Of a stretch of DNA of 64,000 nt, positions 53,850 to 62,326 are shown piece by piece. Origin of the DNA: Mycolicibacterium lacusdiani. GTDB taxonomy: Bacteria > Actinomycetota > Actinomycetes > Mycobacteriales > Mycobacteriaceae. Each line of letters opens with the position of its first letter. Positions within the stretch are counted from its first letter, which is position 1. Position numbers and translations under genes: made by a program. The stretch is from contig NZ_JAKCFC010000001.1 in NCBI RefSeq assembly GCF_021916785.1, forward strand, positions 970,952 through 1,034,951, read 5' to 3'. The notes below the pieces were generated by a model that had not been told where the DNA came from, ran no database searches, and saw only the letters and a list, made by a program, of their open reading frames with translations.

Positions 53850-54698
53850 CTACACGAGGTCGGCGTGACCCACCTTGAGACGCTTGTCGAGTTCCCGCGC
53901 GACGAGTTCGCTGGCGAGCTGGGCCGATGGCACCGGTCCGTCGCCTGCAGCGCGATGCGCGACGTAGCAGGCGGTGAACATGTCACCGGCCCCCGTCGTC
54001 TGGACGCCGTCCACCCGCCAGGCGGCAGGTACTCGCACCACGTCGCCGTCGGTGTAGATGTCGCAGCCCTCGGAACCGAAGGTGACGACGATCTCGGGGA
54101 CGCCGAGCCGCTTGGCGGTGGCCGCGTCGAAGTCGCCGTCGGCGACGACCACCGCTTCGTCCTCCGCGAGCTTGAGCATGTCGAGGTGCTCGAGCAGATC
54201 CGGCGAGAAGTGCCGGTCCTCGACGAGGGGTCCGACGCGGTCGGCGCGGACCAAGCCCTGACCGTCGTACGCGACCAGGTGCCCCCGCGCGGACAGCAGA
54301 GCCAGCGTCTCGGCGGGGAAGTCGGTGCGCAGCAGCGGGGCCAGGTGGACCCAGGTGGTGTCCGGATCGGCGGCCTCCACCTCGGCTGCACCCCATACGG
54401 GCCCGATCGCGTCCACGGACATCCGGCGGTGGTCGACGTCGACGTAGTCGAGCCGGAAACCGCTGGTCACCTCCGACGGCAGGATGCGGACCAGGGAGCC
54501 GAAGCGTGCCACCAGCGGATCGAACAAGGCGTGGTCTCGCGGTGCGCCGAGGGCCGCGATGTGGCCGTGGCCTCCGACGGCCTCCAACGCCACACCCGCG
54601 AACGACGCACATCCGCCCGGGCTCGGCGGCGCGCCGTCGATGACGTCGATCGCCAGATTGCCCAGCACGGTCACGCCCTTGACGAGCCCTTGCTGCAC
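53850..54698 (-). CDS. PfkB-family carbohydrate kinase
   Basis: Kinase of 282 residues with the C-terminal PfkB signature VDGVQTTGAGDMFTACYVAH (catalytic Asp in TTGAGD) and N-terminal glycine region PPSPGGCASFAGVALEAVGG. The GTG at 54698 is preceded by GGGAGA. An in-frame ATG at 54791, overlapping the lacI stop (TGATG), would add 31 unconserved residues; coupling makes it possible but I prefer the GTG. It follows lacI on the same strand, so it probably phosphorylates the sugar handled by the divergent operon. Confidence 0.85.
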   Translation of the reverse strand: MQQGLVKGVTVLGNLAIDVIDGAPPSPGGCASFAGVALEAVGGHGHIAALGAPRDHALFDPLVARFGSLVRILPSEVTSGFRLDYVDVDHRRMSVDAIGPVWGAAEVEAADPDTTWVHLAPLLRTDFPAETLALLSARGHLVAYDGQGLVRADRVGPLVEDRHFSPDLLEHLDMLKLAEDEAVVVADGDFDAATAKRLGVPEIVVTFGSEGCDIYTDGDVVRVPAAWRVDGVQTTGAGDMFTACYVAHRAAGDGPVPSAQLASELVARELDKRLKVGHADLV

Positions 54699-54790
54699 CG
54701 CTGTTCTCCCTAGTTCGAACCCCGGCTGCGCTCGTCGGGGGATGCGGCGAAGCGTAGTCGGCGTAGCCCGGGATAACGATTCGCGGTGCA

Positions 54791-55792
54791 TCAGGGCAGG
54801 TTGTACGGCGTCACGACCTGTATCGGGGTGGTGCGGACGGGTTCGATCGGCAGCGCGCCGTGTTGCTGCAGCAGCACCCGGATCGCAAGACGGGCGTCGT
54901 CGCGAAGGTCGTTGTGCAGCACCACCGAGATGCGGCCGTCGCGCAGCAGCCTGCGGTTGTCGGCGTCCAGGTCGTGTGCGACGAAGACGCGGCAGTTCCG
55001 CTCGAGCCGCTCGAAGGCGGCGACGGTGGCCGTGTTGCCGCCGCCCGCGGAGTACACGGCCTCGATCCCGGGATTGCGTTCCAGCGCGTCGAGCACCAGG
55101 CGCTCGTTGGTGGCGTCGATGCCGTCGCTGTCACTCACCTCGACGACGGCACGGCCCGATCGTCGTAGACCCGACCGGAACCCGACCTCGCGCTCCCCCT
55201 CCCCGCGGAAGACCGTGCGGCTCAACGTGATCAGCACGTCGGACGGCCCACGCCCTAGCCACTGATCCATCAGATATGCCGCGGTCATCCCGGCGCCGTG
55301 ATTGTCGATCCCGACGTATGCGCACCTGGAACTCGAGGGGACGTCGGTGGAGTAGGTGACCACCGGCACCCCACCGGCGACCAGGCGGTCGACGACCTCG
55401 ACGACCTCCGGTTCGTCCTGCGCCTTGAGCACGACGCCGTGGCTGCCGCGGATGCGCGACAACGCGTCGACCGTCTGCGCGGTTGCGCCCGCCTCCCAAA
55501 GGTGGAACCGGGCGCGCACCATCGCGGGGGCGAATGCCGGCAGCTCGGCCTCGATCGCCACTCGGAACGCATCCGAGAAGCGCCGTGGCGTCTGCATGAC
55601 GACGTCGATCAGGAACCGACGACCGTTGAGCCGCAACTGGGCTCGCTGCTTGTCGAGGTCGGCGATGGCCTGGGCGACCTCGGCGCGGGTGTTCTCGCGA
55701 ACGCCTGCGCGGTCGTTGAGCACCCGGTCGACCGTGGCCTCGCTCAGCCCGGCCTGCTGGGCGATCTCGCGCACCTTGTATCGGTGAGGCAT
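54791..55792 (-). CDS. LacI-family transcriptional regulator
   Basis: Regulator of 333 residues. The N-terminal helix-turn-helix is KVREIAQQAGLSEATVDRVL (6-25) with hinge NDRAGVRENT; the VDRVLN version is a subgroup seen beside sugar and inositol genes. The rest is a periplasmic-binding-protein-like sugar domain (about 58-325; GSHGVVLKAQDEPEV, YVGIDNHGAGMTAAYLM). ATG at 55792; a longer frame begins in the intergenic repeat. It is divergent from the oxygenase operon and probably represses it. Confidence 0.88.
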   Translation of the reverse strand: MPHRYKVREIAQQAGLSEATVDRVLNDRAGVRENTRAEVAQAIADLDKQRAQLRLNGRRFLIDVVMQTPRRFSDAFRVAIEAELPAFAPAMVRARFHLWEAGATAQTVDALSRIRGSHGVVLKAQDEPEVVEVVDRLVAGGVPVVTYSTDVPSSSRCAYVGIDNHGAGMTAAYLMDQWLGRGPSDVLITLSRTVFRGEGEREVGFRSGLRRSGRAVVEVSDSDGIDATNERLVLDALERNPGIEAVYSAGGGNTATVAAFERLERNCRVFVAHDLDADNRRLLRDGRISVVLHNDLRDDARLAIRVLLQQHGALPIEPVRTTPIQVVTPYNLP

Positions 55793-55805
55793 GTCCCCTC
55801 TTCCT

Positions 55806-55867
55806 CGCGAGCAGACACCAAGTCGCACTCGAGCGCACTCCCCCGTGCGAGTTGGCGTCTGCTCGCG
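55806..55867. repeat. REP-like imperfect inverted repeat, 23-bp arms
   Basis: Arms 55806-55828 (begins CGCGAGCAGACACCAAG) and 55845-55867 (ends GGCGTCTGCTCGCG) are complementary at 21 of 23 positions, around a 16-base loop. It lies between divergent lacI and oxygenase genes. I recall similar GCGAGCAGACGC sequences as dispersed intergenic repeats in mycobacteria; if so it is a mobile palindrome and not an operator. Confidence 0.7.
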
Positions 55868-55947
55868 GAAAGGCTAACGCGTCCTGAGGGCTTTTTGACG
55901 GGTTTCTGGTGTTGATCGAGGCGCAGGTCACAACGAGACTAACTCCC

Positions 55948-57111
55948 ATGGCCACACCACTGACAGCCTCGCGGCAGGCGTGGGTCGAGGACACGGATTG
56001 CGATCTCGACGCGTTCCGCGCGCAGGTGACCCGAGCGACCGATCCCGCCGACTACCCGATGGCCAGCGACGTGCGACACGGCGTCGTCGTCTACTCGGCC
56101 GCCACGGTTGCGTCAGCCGACCGGCGCGCACTGCAGGCCGAGTTGATCCACGCACTCGCCGACGGACCGGGTGTCGTCGCGTTCGAGGGCGCGTTCTCCC
56201 ATGACGTCGTCGACGCCGCATCCGAGGCCTTCACCGCGATCATCGACGCTCAGCGCGCCGAGGGCGGCGTCGCGGGCGACCACTTCGGCAAGGCCGGCGC
56301 CAACGACCGGATCTGGAACGCTGCGCAGAAACTGGCACTGCACGCTCCGGAGGCGTTCGCGAACTACTACGCCGCCGACGCACTGGCAGTCGTCTGCGAG
56401 GCGTGGCTGGGCCCGCGCTACCAGGTGACCTCGCAGGTCAACGTCGTCAATCCCGGTGGCGCAGCGCAGGTTCCGCACCGCGACTTCCACCTCGGCTTCG
56501 TCGACCCGGATCAGCTGAGTGCCTACCCCGCCCACGTGCACGCCATGTCGCCGGCGCTGACCCTGCAGGGCGCCGTCGCCCACTGCGACATGCCACTCGA
56601 GAGCGGACCGACGATGCTGCTGCCGCACTCGCAGCGGTTCAACGCCGGCTACGTCGCGTTCTACCGCCAGGAGTTCATCGACTACTTCGCCGACCACCAC
56701 GTCCAGTTGCCGCTGCACAAGGGCGACGCGGTGTTCTTCAACCCCGCGCTCATGCACGGTGCCGGCGCCAACACCTCGACGGACGTCCGCCGCATGGCGA
56801 ACCTGTTGCAGATCTCGTCGCCGTTCGGACGGGCGATGGAGGCGATGGACCGCACCGCGATGGTCCGGGCCATCTACCCGTCGCTCCTTGCCATGAAGGC
56901 CGCGGGCCGCTCGGACCGCGACGTCCGCAACGCGGTCAACGCGACCGCCGAGGGCTACGCGTTTCCCACCAACCTCGACCGGGATCAGCCGATCGGCAGT
57001 CTCGCGCCACCCAGCCAAGTGGACACCGTGCTGGCCGCCCTGGCCTCTCGCCTCACCCCGGAAGCACTCGACGACACCCTCGCAGCTCAACTCGAACGGA
57101 GACTCGCATGA
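55948..57111 (+). CDS. Phytanoyl-CoA dioxygenase (PhyH) family Fe(II)/2-oxoglutarate oxygenase
   Basis: Non-heme oxygenase-fold protein of 387 residues. The iron-binding facial triad is His177-x-Asp179 (PHRDFHLGF) and His270 (ALMHGAGAN). ESGPTMLLPHSQRF is a typical PhyH strand. Such enzymes hydroxylate C-H bonds using 2-oxoglutarate; members act on lipids, ectoine, mitomycin and unknown sugars. The ATG at 55948 heads four genes joined by ATGA or GTGA overlaps with two Gfo/Idh dehydrogenases and a TIM-barrel isomerase, so its substrate is probably a polyol, sugar or sugar-like compound. Confidence 0.85.
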   Translation: MATPLTASRQAWVEDTDCDLDAFRAQVTRATDPADYPMASDVRHGVVVYSAATVASADRRALQAELIHALADGPGVVAFEGAFSHDVVDAASEAFTAIIDAQRAEGGVAGDHFGKAGANDRIWNAAQKLALHAPEAFANYYAADALAVVCEAWLGPRYQVTSQVNVVNPGGAAQVPHRDFHLGFVDPDQLSAYPAHVHAMSPALTLQGAVAHCDMPLESGPTMLLPHSQRFNAGYVAFYRQEFIDYFADHHVQLPLHKGDAVFFNPALMHGAGANTSTDVRRMANLLQISSPFGRAMEAMDRTAMVRAIYPSLLAMKAAGRSDRDVRNAVNATAEGYAFPTNLDRDQPIGSLAPPSQVDTVLAALASRLTPEALDDTLAAQLERRLA

Positions 57112-58115
57112 CCACCCTCGGAGTGATCGGCCTCGGCCGCATCGGCGCATTCCACACCGAAACCCTGTCCGGGCTCGATGGCGTCGACGGCCTGGTCGTC
57201 ACCGACGAGCGCGGCGACGTGGCCGAGGCGGTCGCCGCCAAGCACGGCGCCAGGTACGTCGCGACCGTGGACGAGCTGCTGTCCTCCGGCGTCGACGGTG
57301 TCGTCGTCGCTGCGGCCACCCCCGCGCACGCCGAACTGACGTTGGCCTCCGTCGCACGCGGCATCCCCACGTTCTGCGAGAAGCCGATTGCATCGACGGC
57401 GGTCGAGAGTGCCCGCATCGCCGAGGCCATCCTGACCTCCGGCGTGCCGGTCCAGGTGGGCTACCAGCGCCGGTACGACGCGGCGTTCGCCGCCGCCAAG
57501 CGCGCCGTCGACGACGGATCGCTGGGCATCCTGCACACGGTGCGCAGCACGACGATGGACCCCGCTCCGCCACCGCTGGACTACATCAAGGGCTCGGGCG
57601 GGATCTTCCGCGACTGCGCAGTGCACGACTTCGACGTCATCAACTGGATCACCGGGCAGCGCGCCGTCGAGGTGTACGCCACCGGCACCGTGCAGGGCGA
57701 TCCGCTGTTCGCCGAGTACGGCGACGTCGACACCGCGGCGGTCGTCGTGAAGTTCGACGGGGGCGCGCTCGGCGTGGTGTCCAACGCCCGCTACAACGCC
57801 CGCGGATACGACTGCCGCCTCGAGGTCCACGGCTTCGACGACAGCGTCGCCGCAGGTTGGGATCAAGGTGTTCCGCTGCGAAACACCGACCCACACAACG
57901 ACTTTCCGCAGGGCCCGGCCCACGGCTTCTTCATGGACCGCTTCACCGAGGCGTTCCGCACCGAGCTGGCGGCGTTCGTCGAGGTGACCAGGGGTGGCCC
58001 GGTCCTCGGGGCGACGGTCGCCGACGCGGTCGAGGTGGCGTGGCTGGCCGAGGCCGCCACCGAGTCGCTCAAGCGGGGAACGCCGGTCACGATCGCGGAG
58101 GTGCGGAACGCGTGA
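57108..58115 (+). CDS. Gfo/Idh/MocA-family dehydrogenase, inositol-dehydrogenase-like
   Basis: NAD(P)-dependent dehydrogenase of 335 residues. N-terminal Rossmann motif GVIGLGRIGAFHTETL (5-20), the catalytic Lys in FCEKPIAST (EKP), and SGGIFRDCAVHDFDVINW, whose Asp/His pair is characteristic of inositol 2-dehydrogenases (IolG). The family oxidises sugar or cyclitol hydroxyls. ATG overlaps the oxygenase stop. Annotated originally with a long upstream frame (56403) that is antisense in character and rejected. Confidence 0.88.
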   Translation: MTTLGVIGLGRIGAFHTETLSGLDGVDGLVVTDERGDVAEAVAAKHGARYVATVDELLSSGVDGVVVAAATPAHAELTLASVARGIPTFCEKPIASTAVESARIAEAILTSGVPVQVGYQRRYDAAFAAAKRAVDDGSLGILHTVRSTTMDPAPPPLDYIKGSGGIFRDCAVHDFDVINWITGQRAVEVYATGTVQGDPLFAEYGDVDTAAVVVKFDGGALGVVSNARYNARGYDCRLEVHGFDDSVAAGWDQGVPLRNTDPHNDFPQGPAHGFFMDRFTEAFRTELAAFVEVTRGGPVLGATVADAVEVAWLAEAATESLKRGTPVTIAEVRNA

Positions 58116-58981
58116 ACGGACTCAAGATTGCAGGGGCGCCCATCTCGTGGGGCGTGTGCGAGGTGCCCGGCTGGGGCCATCAGCTGGACCGCGATCGGGT
58201 GCTGAGCGAGATGCGCGGCGCGGGACTGACGGCGACTGAGTTGGGTCCGGACGGCTTCCTGCCGTCGGAGACCAAAGCGCTCACGTCGGTGCTGGCGGGA
58301 CACGAACTGGCCTGCGTCGGCGGGTTCGTCCCCGTCGTGCTGCACGACGCCGCCCATGATCCCGCGTTCGATCTCGCGGGTCCACTTGCCGCCCTGCGAG
58401 CGGCAGGCGCCGGCGTGGTCGTGCTGGCCGCCACGTCCGGGTTGGACGGGTACGACGTGCGCCCGGTACTCGACGATGCTCAGTGGACGACGCTGCTGGC
58501 GAACCTGGACCGGCTCGCGGCCATCGTCGCGGGCGAAGGTCTGCTGGCGGTGCTGCACCCGCACGTGGGCACGATGGTCGAGACGCGAGCCGACGTCGAC
58601 CGCGTGCTGGAGGGTTCGGCGATCCCGCTGTGCCTCGACACCGGGCACCTGATGATCGGCGGAACCGACCCGCTCGAGTTGGCGAAGGCCGTACCGCACC
58701 GCGTTGCGCACACCCACCTCAAGGACGTCGACGCGGCGTTGGCCAGCCGGGTCCAGGCCGGCGAGCTGACGTACACCGAGGCCGTCAAGGCCGGGATGTA
58801 CACCCCGCTCGGCACCGGCGACGTCGACATCGCTGGGATCGTCTCGGTGTTGCGAGACAACGGTTTCGACGGATGGTTCGTGCTGGAACAGGACACCATC
58901 CTCGACGGCGAGCCAGAGGGCGAGGGGCCGGTGCGCGACGTCGTGGCGAGCGTGGCTTACCTGCATGGTCTCGCGTCGTGA
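58112..58981 (+). CDS. Sugar phosphate isomerase/epimerase, IolE/IolI-like TIM barrel
   Basis: AP-endonuclease-2-like TIM barrel of 289 residues starting with a GTG: MNGLKIAGAPISWGVCEVPG. The segment APISWGVCE is the N-terminal signature of IolE (inosose dehydratase) and related proteins; metal ligands lie in HPHVGTMVE, LCLDTGHLMIGG and HTHLKDVD, ending with VLEQD. Likely dehydrates or epimerises the keto-cyclitol or keto-sugar produced by the upstream dehydrogenase. GTGA overlaps on both ends. Confidence 0.85.
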   Translation: MNGLKIAGAPISWGVCEVPGWGHQLDRDRVLSEMRGAGLTATELGPDGFLPSETKALTSVLAGHELACVGGFVPVVLHDAAHDPAFDLAGPLAALRAAGAGVVVLAATSGLDGYDVRPVLDDAQWTTLLANLDRLAAIVAGEGLLAVLHPHVGTMVETRADVDRVLEGSAIPLCLDTGHLMIGGTDPLELAKAVPHRVAHTHLKDVDAALASRVQAGELTYTEAVKAGMYTPLGTGDVDIAGIVSVLRDNGFDGWFVLEQDTILDGEPEGEGPVRDVVASVAYLHGLAS

Positions 58982-59964
58982 TCCGCATTGGCATCCTGGG
59001 CGCATCGCGGATCGCCGAGTCGGCGATCGTGGGGCCCGCCGCCGAGTTGGGCCACCGACTGGTCGCGGTCGGCGCGCGTGACCGCTCGCGGGCCGAGGTG
59101 TTCGCCGAGAAGTACGGCGTCGAGCGGGCGGTCGGGTCCTACCAGGACGTCATCGACGACGCGCACGTCGACGTCGTCTACAACCCGCTGGCCAACGGCT
59201 TGCACGCGCCGTGGAACCTGGCGGCGGTCGCGGCGGGGAAGCCGGTGCTGAGCGAGAAGCCGTTCGCCCGCAACGCGTTCGAGGCCGCCGAGGTGGTCGA
59301 GGCCGCCGAGGCAGCCGGTGTCACCGTGCTGGAGGGCTTCCACTACTACTTCCACCCCGTCACGCAACGCGCATTCGACCTCGCCGTCGACGGGACCCTC
59401 GGCGAGGTGACCCGCGTCGAGGTGCACATGGCCATGCCTGCGCCGCCGGAGTCCGATCCCCGCTGGTCCTACGATTTGGCGGGCGGCGCGCTGATGGACC
59501 TGGGTTGCTACGGGCTGCACGTCATGCGGTCGCTCGGTCGACTGTCGGTGCCGGGCATCGAGGGAGCGCCCGCGGTGGTGCGGGCGCAGGCCGAGACGAG
59601 GACGGCGGACGTCGACGCTCGCTGCGACGTCGAGTTCGAATTTCCTGGCGGCGCAACCGGCCTGTCGACCAATTCGATGCTGGCCAGAAATCATTCGTTC
59701 GAGTACCGCATCATCGGCACGGCCGGTGACCTGCACGTGCACGACTTCATCCGGCCGCACGTCGACGACCGACTGACTCTGCGCACCGCGTGCGGGACGA
59801 CCGTGGAGCGTCTCGGCGCGCGGCCGACGTACACCTACCAACTCGAGGCGTTCGCCGCCCACGTGGAGGCCGGCGCCGCGCTTCCGTTTGCTGCCGACGA
59901 TGCGGTGGCGAACATGGCGCTCGTCGATGCGGCCTACCGGGCGGCGGGGCTGCCTGCGCGCTGA
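58978..59964 (+). CDS. Gfo/Idh/MocA-family dehydrogenase, second copy
   Basis: Dehydrogenase of 328 residues from the GTG at 58978. Rossmann motif IRIGILGASRIAESAIV, EKP in LSEKPFARNAFEA, and GGALMDLGCYGLHVMRSLG, the form found in glucose-fructose oxidoreductase and dihydrodiol dehydrogenase relatives, so it is not a duplicate of the first one. Terminal gene of the four-gene operon; provides a second oxidation or the reduction of an intermediate. Confidence 0.88.
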   Translation: MIRIGILGASRIAESAIVGPAAELGHRLVAVGARDRSRAEVFAEKYGVERAVGSYQDVIDDAHVDVVYNPLANGLHAPWNLAAVAAGKPVLSEKPFARNAFEAAEVVEAAEAAGVTVLEGFHYYFHPVTQRAFDLAVDGTLGEVTRVEVHMAMPAPPESDPRWSYDLAGGALMDLGCYGLHVMRSLGRLSVPGIEGAPAVVRAQAETRTADVDARCDVEFEFPGGATGLSTNSMLARNHSFEYRIIGTAGDLHVHDFIRPHVDDRLTLRTACGTTVERLGARPTYTYQLEAFAAHVEAGAALPFAADDAVANMALVDAAYRAAGLPAR

Positions 59965-60076
59965 GACCGGGCCCCGTGACGCGTCGACGCGCAATGCCTT
60001 GTGACGTGCGAAGCGACCGACTCGATGACCCGGTGGTCAGCCCTCGGCGACGTGATGGGCATAGCGTGGAACGTTC

Positions 60077-60667
60077 TCATTTGGGCAGGTCGAGGACGCG
60101 CTCGGTGATGTGGGTGAGAGTGCTTCGCAGGGTGTCGTCGTCGATGTCGGCGACCAACGGGTTCACCACCGACCCGGCGATGGCCGCCGACATCACCGCT
60201 GCTGCGACCCGCGCTTCGGTGTCGTCGCGTTCGTCCAGCAGCACGCCGTAGAGGCGGCTGACGAAGGCAATGAACGGCGGATGCTGGCCGAGGAGCCGGA
60301 CGATGACGGGATCGTTGGTCAGTGTGCCGATCCACTTGCGGCGGGCGACGGCGACGTCGATTACCTTGCTCAACAGCAAGGTTCGGGCCCGCGACCGGTC
60401 GGATTCCGCTTCGGCGGCGGCCAGCGGATCCTCGAGCGTCGCGAGTTCCCGTTCGGTCATGGCGATGACGATCTCGTTCTTCGTGTTGAACTGGTGGTAG
60501 ACGGCGGCCTTGGTCACGCCGATGGCATCGGCGATCATCTGAAGCGAGGTTCCACCGACGCCCTGGTTGCCGATCAGGTCCATGGCCGCGTCGAGGACGC
60601 GGTTCTGCGCGGCGCTCCACGGAATGGAGTGAAGACGGCCGTCTGCGGTGGGGCGGGCTGCGGGCAC
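60077..60667 (-). CDS. TetR-family transcriptional regulator
   Basis: Regulator of 196 residues. The DNA-binding domain includes MIADAIGVTKAAVYHQFNTK (about 46-65); the C-terminal domain is helical. It follows the cox-like operon by 39 bases on the same strand, so it is probably the last gene of that operon. The three palindromes upstream of the operon (63100-63115, 63227-63242, 63259-63272) are the best candidates for its operators, giving negative feedback. No such palindrome lies directly before its own start. Confidence 0.87.
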   Translation of the reverse strand: MPAARPTADGRLHSIPWSAAQNRVLDAAMDLIGNQGVGGTSLQMIADAIGVTKAAVYHQFNTKNEIVIAMTERELATLEDPLAAAEAESDRSRARTLLLSKVIDVAVARRKWIGTLTNDPVIVRLLGQHPPFIAFVSRLYGVLLDERDDTEARVAAAVMSAAIAGSVVNPLVADIDDDTLRSTLTHITERVLDLPK

Positions 60668-60706
60668 CTGGTCAGGATAAGGCTCAATCGATGGCCGCTA
60701 CGCGCC

Positions 60707-60997
60707 CTACGCCAGGTAGATCACGAGTATGGCAAGCCAGAGGATGGCCAGCCACGCGTCTGTGGCGAGCTTGAGCCACGCCGGCGCTGTCCGGATCTCC
60801 ATGAAGTAGCGAAGGATCATGCGGCTCTTGATGACACCGAGCACGATCACCGTGACGGTGATGGGCACGCTGGCGGCCGCGGCACCGCTGGCGTGGCCCG
60901 GCGCCAGCCACCACGACGCGATCGTGATGACCGACAGCACGACCCAGACCATGGTGATCACGCGCGACCCGTGGTTGACAGGTGAAAGTGTGGTCAT
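60707..60997 (-). CDS. Cytochrome c oxidase subunit IV-like (COX4_pro/NorF-like) membrane protein
   Basis: Small protein of 96 residues with three hydrophobic segments (about 13-33, 40-57, 72-95). The sequence ITVTVIVLGVIKSRMILRYF-ME is the core of the prokaryotic cytochrome oxidase subunit IV family, which includes NorF-like partners of heme-copper oxidases. It does not bind heme. Gap to the subunit III-like gene is 4 bases. No subunit I or II is encoded in this window. Confidence 0.82.
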   Translation of the reverse strand: MTTLSPVNHGSRVITMVWVVLSVITIASWWLAPGHASGAAAASVPITVTVIVLGVIKSRMILRYFMEIRTAPAWLKLATDAWLAILWLAILVIYLA

Positions 60998-61001
60998 CGG
61001 G

Positions 61002-61577
61002 CTACCTCATCACGTAGAGCAGAGCAAAGATGATGATCCAGAGCAGGTCCACCATGTGCCAATAGGTGGCGCCGGATTCGACCATCGACAGGCGGCGCTT
61101 GCGTGGGTTGCGCAGATCGCGGACCACGATGCCGAGGATCAGTAAGCCCAAGGCGACATGAAACAGGTGGACGCCGGTGAGCATGTAGTAGAAACCAAAG
61201 AATTCGTTCGCCCCCAGCGTGTAGCCGGCTGACATCTCAGTAGTCCACTCATAGGCCTTCGTCGCGATGAAAACGGCACCCGTGCCACCGCCGAAGAAGG
61301 TGAGTCGGATGGCGCGTTCGTGATCACCGTCGCGGGCGGCCATCACGCTGCGGGCGATGAACCACGAACTGGTGAGCAGCACGACGGTGTTCACGACACC
61401 GACCGTGACGTTCAGGCTCTGCTGGGATGCGATAAACGCGTCGGGGGACATCGCGCGGTGGATCATGAAGATGACGAAGTATGCGCCGAAGATCACAAGG
61501 TCGCCTAGGACCATCACCCAGATTGCAGTATCACCGGGTAGGTGCGAACGAGATTGCGGGGCAGCGGTAGTCGTCAC
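61002..61577 (-). CDS. Cytochrome c oxidase subunit III-like (COX3/NorE-like) membrane protein
   Basis: Protein of 191 residues with five hydrophobic helices. Family marks: GDTAIWVMVLGDLVIFGAYF at the N terminus, FIATKAYEWTTEM, FYYMLTGVHLFHVALGLLIL and the C-terminal ATYWHMVDLLWIIIFALLYV. NorE-type proteins support NO reductases or quinol oxidases, but no catalytic subunit is adjacent. It overlaps the next upstream membrane-protein gene by 4 bases. Confidence 0.88.
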   Translation of the reverse strand: MTTTAAPQSRSHLPGDTAIWVMVLGDLVIFGAYFVIFMIHRAMSPDAFIASQQSLNVTVGVVNTVVLLTSSWFIARSVMAARDGDHERAIRLTFFGGGTGAVFIATKAYEWTTEMSAGYTLGANEFFGFYYMLTGVHLFHVALGLLILGIVVRDLRNPRKRRLSMVESGATYWHMVDLLWIIIFALLYVMR

Positions 61578-62326
61578 GGCACCGGCGCCTCGTCGTGGGG
61601 CTGCCGCTCAGTCGCCTTCTTGAGGAACATGATGACGCACGACAGCCAAATCCCGAACACGACAGTGCCCATCCAGAAGGATATGGACCCGTTCCAGGCG
61701 AATGGTCCGGCCTTGGACACGAACACCGGCACGGCGAGTATCTCGGTCACGATCTGCCAGACCGTGACGTAGGCGAGCCATTTGGGAAAGATCTGGTTGC
61801 GGTCGTAGAGGATTGCGACGGCGAACGCGAAGTAGGCGACGGCGAAGCAGCCAAGCGACCCGACGTAGGACAGCAGCCCGAGGTCATACAGCAGCGCGAG
61901 CAGTTCTGGGTCGCGGTCGAGTCGAAAGGTTGCGACCAGGAAGATGCACGCAACCAGCAGGCAACCTGGCAGGGCGCCGACGGCCATCCCGCCCATGTAC
62001 GAGTACGCCATCACCGATCCGGTCGACATGCGCAGCATGTGGAAGATCACGATGCCGTTGGCGATCCCCGCACCGGCGATGATGAGTATGAGTGCGCCGA
62101 AACCGATTTGGATCGTCGTTTCGTGTTCGGCGAAGAAGTCGGCCATCTGCGAGGTGGTGACGTCGGGCCGCGGCGGCGGCATCACTCGCGCGAGGGCGAA
62201 GAAGATGATGCCAAACGAGGTGTAGAACGCAGGCACGATCCAGAACACCAGCCACACGTCTCGTTTCCCGGCCGCGCCTGGCGGGCGGTCATCGGTACCG
62301 ATGACCGGGGCGTCGACCGGCGTCAT
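61574..62326 (-). CDS. Polytopic membrane protein, unknown, paralogue of neighbour
   Basis: Membrane protein of 250 residues with about seven hydrophobic segments. I know no function for it. It is homologous to the upstream gene product: both carry an A(E)H-T... loop after helix 1 (MADFFAEHETTIQ), a loop FRLDRDPELLALLYD, RNQIFPKWLAYVTVWQ, and GPFAWNGSISFWMG near the C terminus. The ATG at 62326 overlaps the paralogue's stop; a longer frame to 62842 is spurious. Helical packing with the COX3/COX4-like subunits in one membrane complex is likely from operon structure. Confidence 0.75.
   Translation of the reverse strand: MTPVDAPVIGTDDRPPGAAGKRDVWLVFWIVPAFYTSFGIIFFALARVMPPPRPDVTTSQMADFFAEHETTIQIGFGALILIIAGAGIANGIVIFHMLRMSTGSVMAYSYMGGMAVGALPGCLLVACIFLVATFRLDRDPELLALLYDLGLLSYVGSLGCFAVAYFAFAVAILYDRNQIFPKWLAYVTVWQIVTEILAVPVFVSKAGPFAWNGSISFWMGTVVFGIWLSCVIMFLKKATERQPHDEAPVP

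Noticed and set aside
53850..54791. PfkB kinase start at the ATG at 54791
   Set aside because: It would add 31 residues not typical of the family; the GTG at 54698 has a ribosome-binding site. Kept as an alternative because it overlaps the lacI stop.
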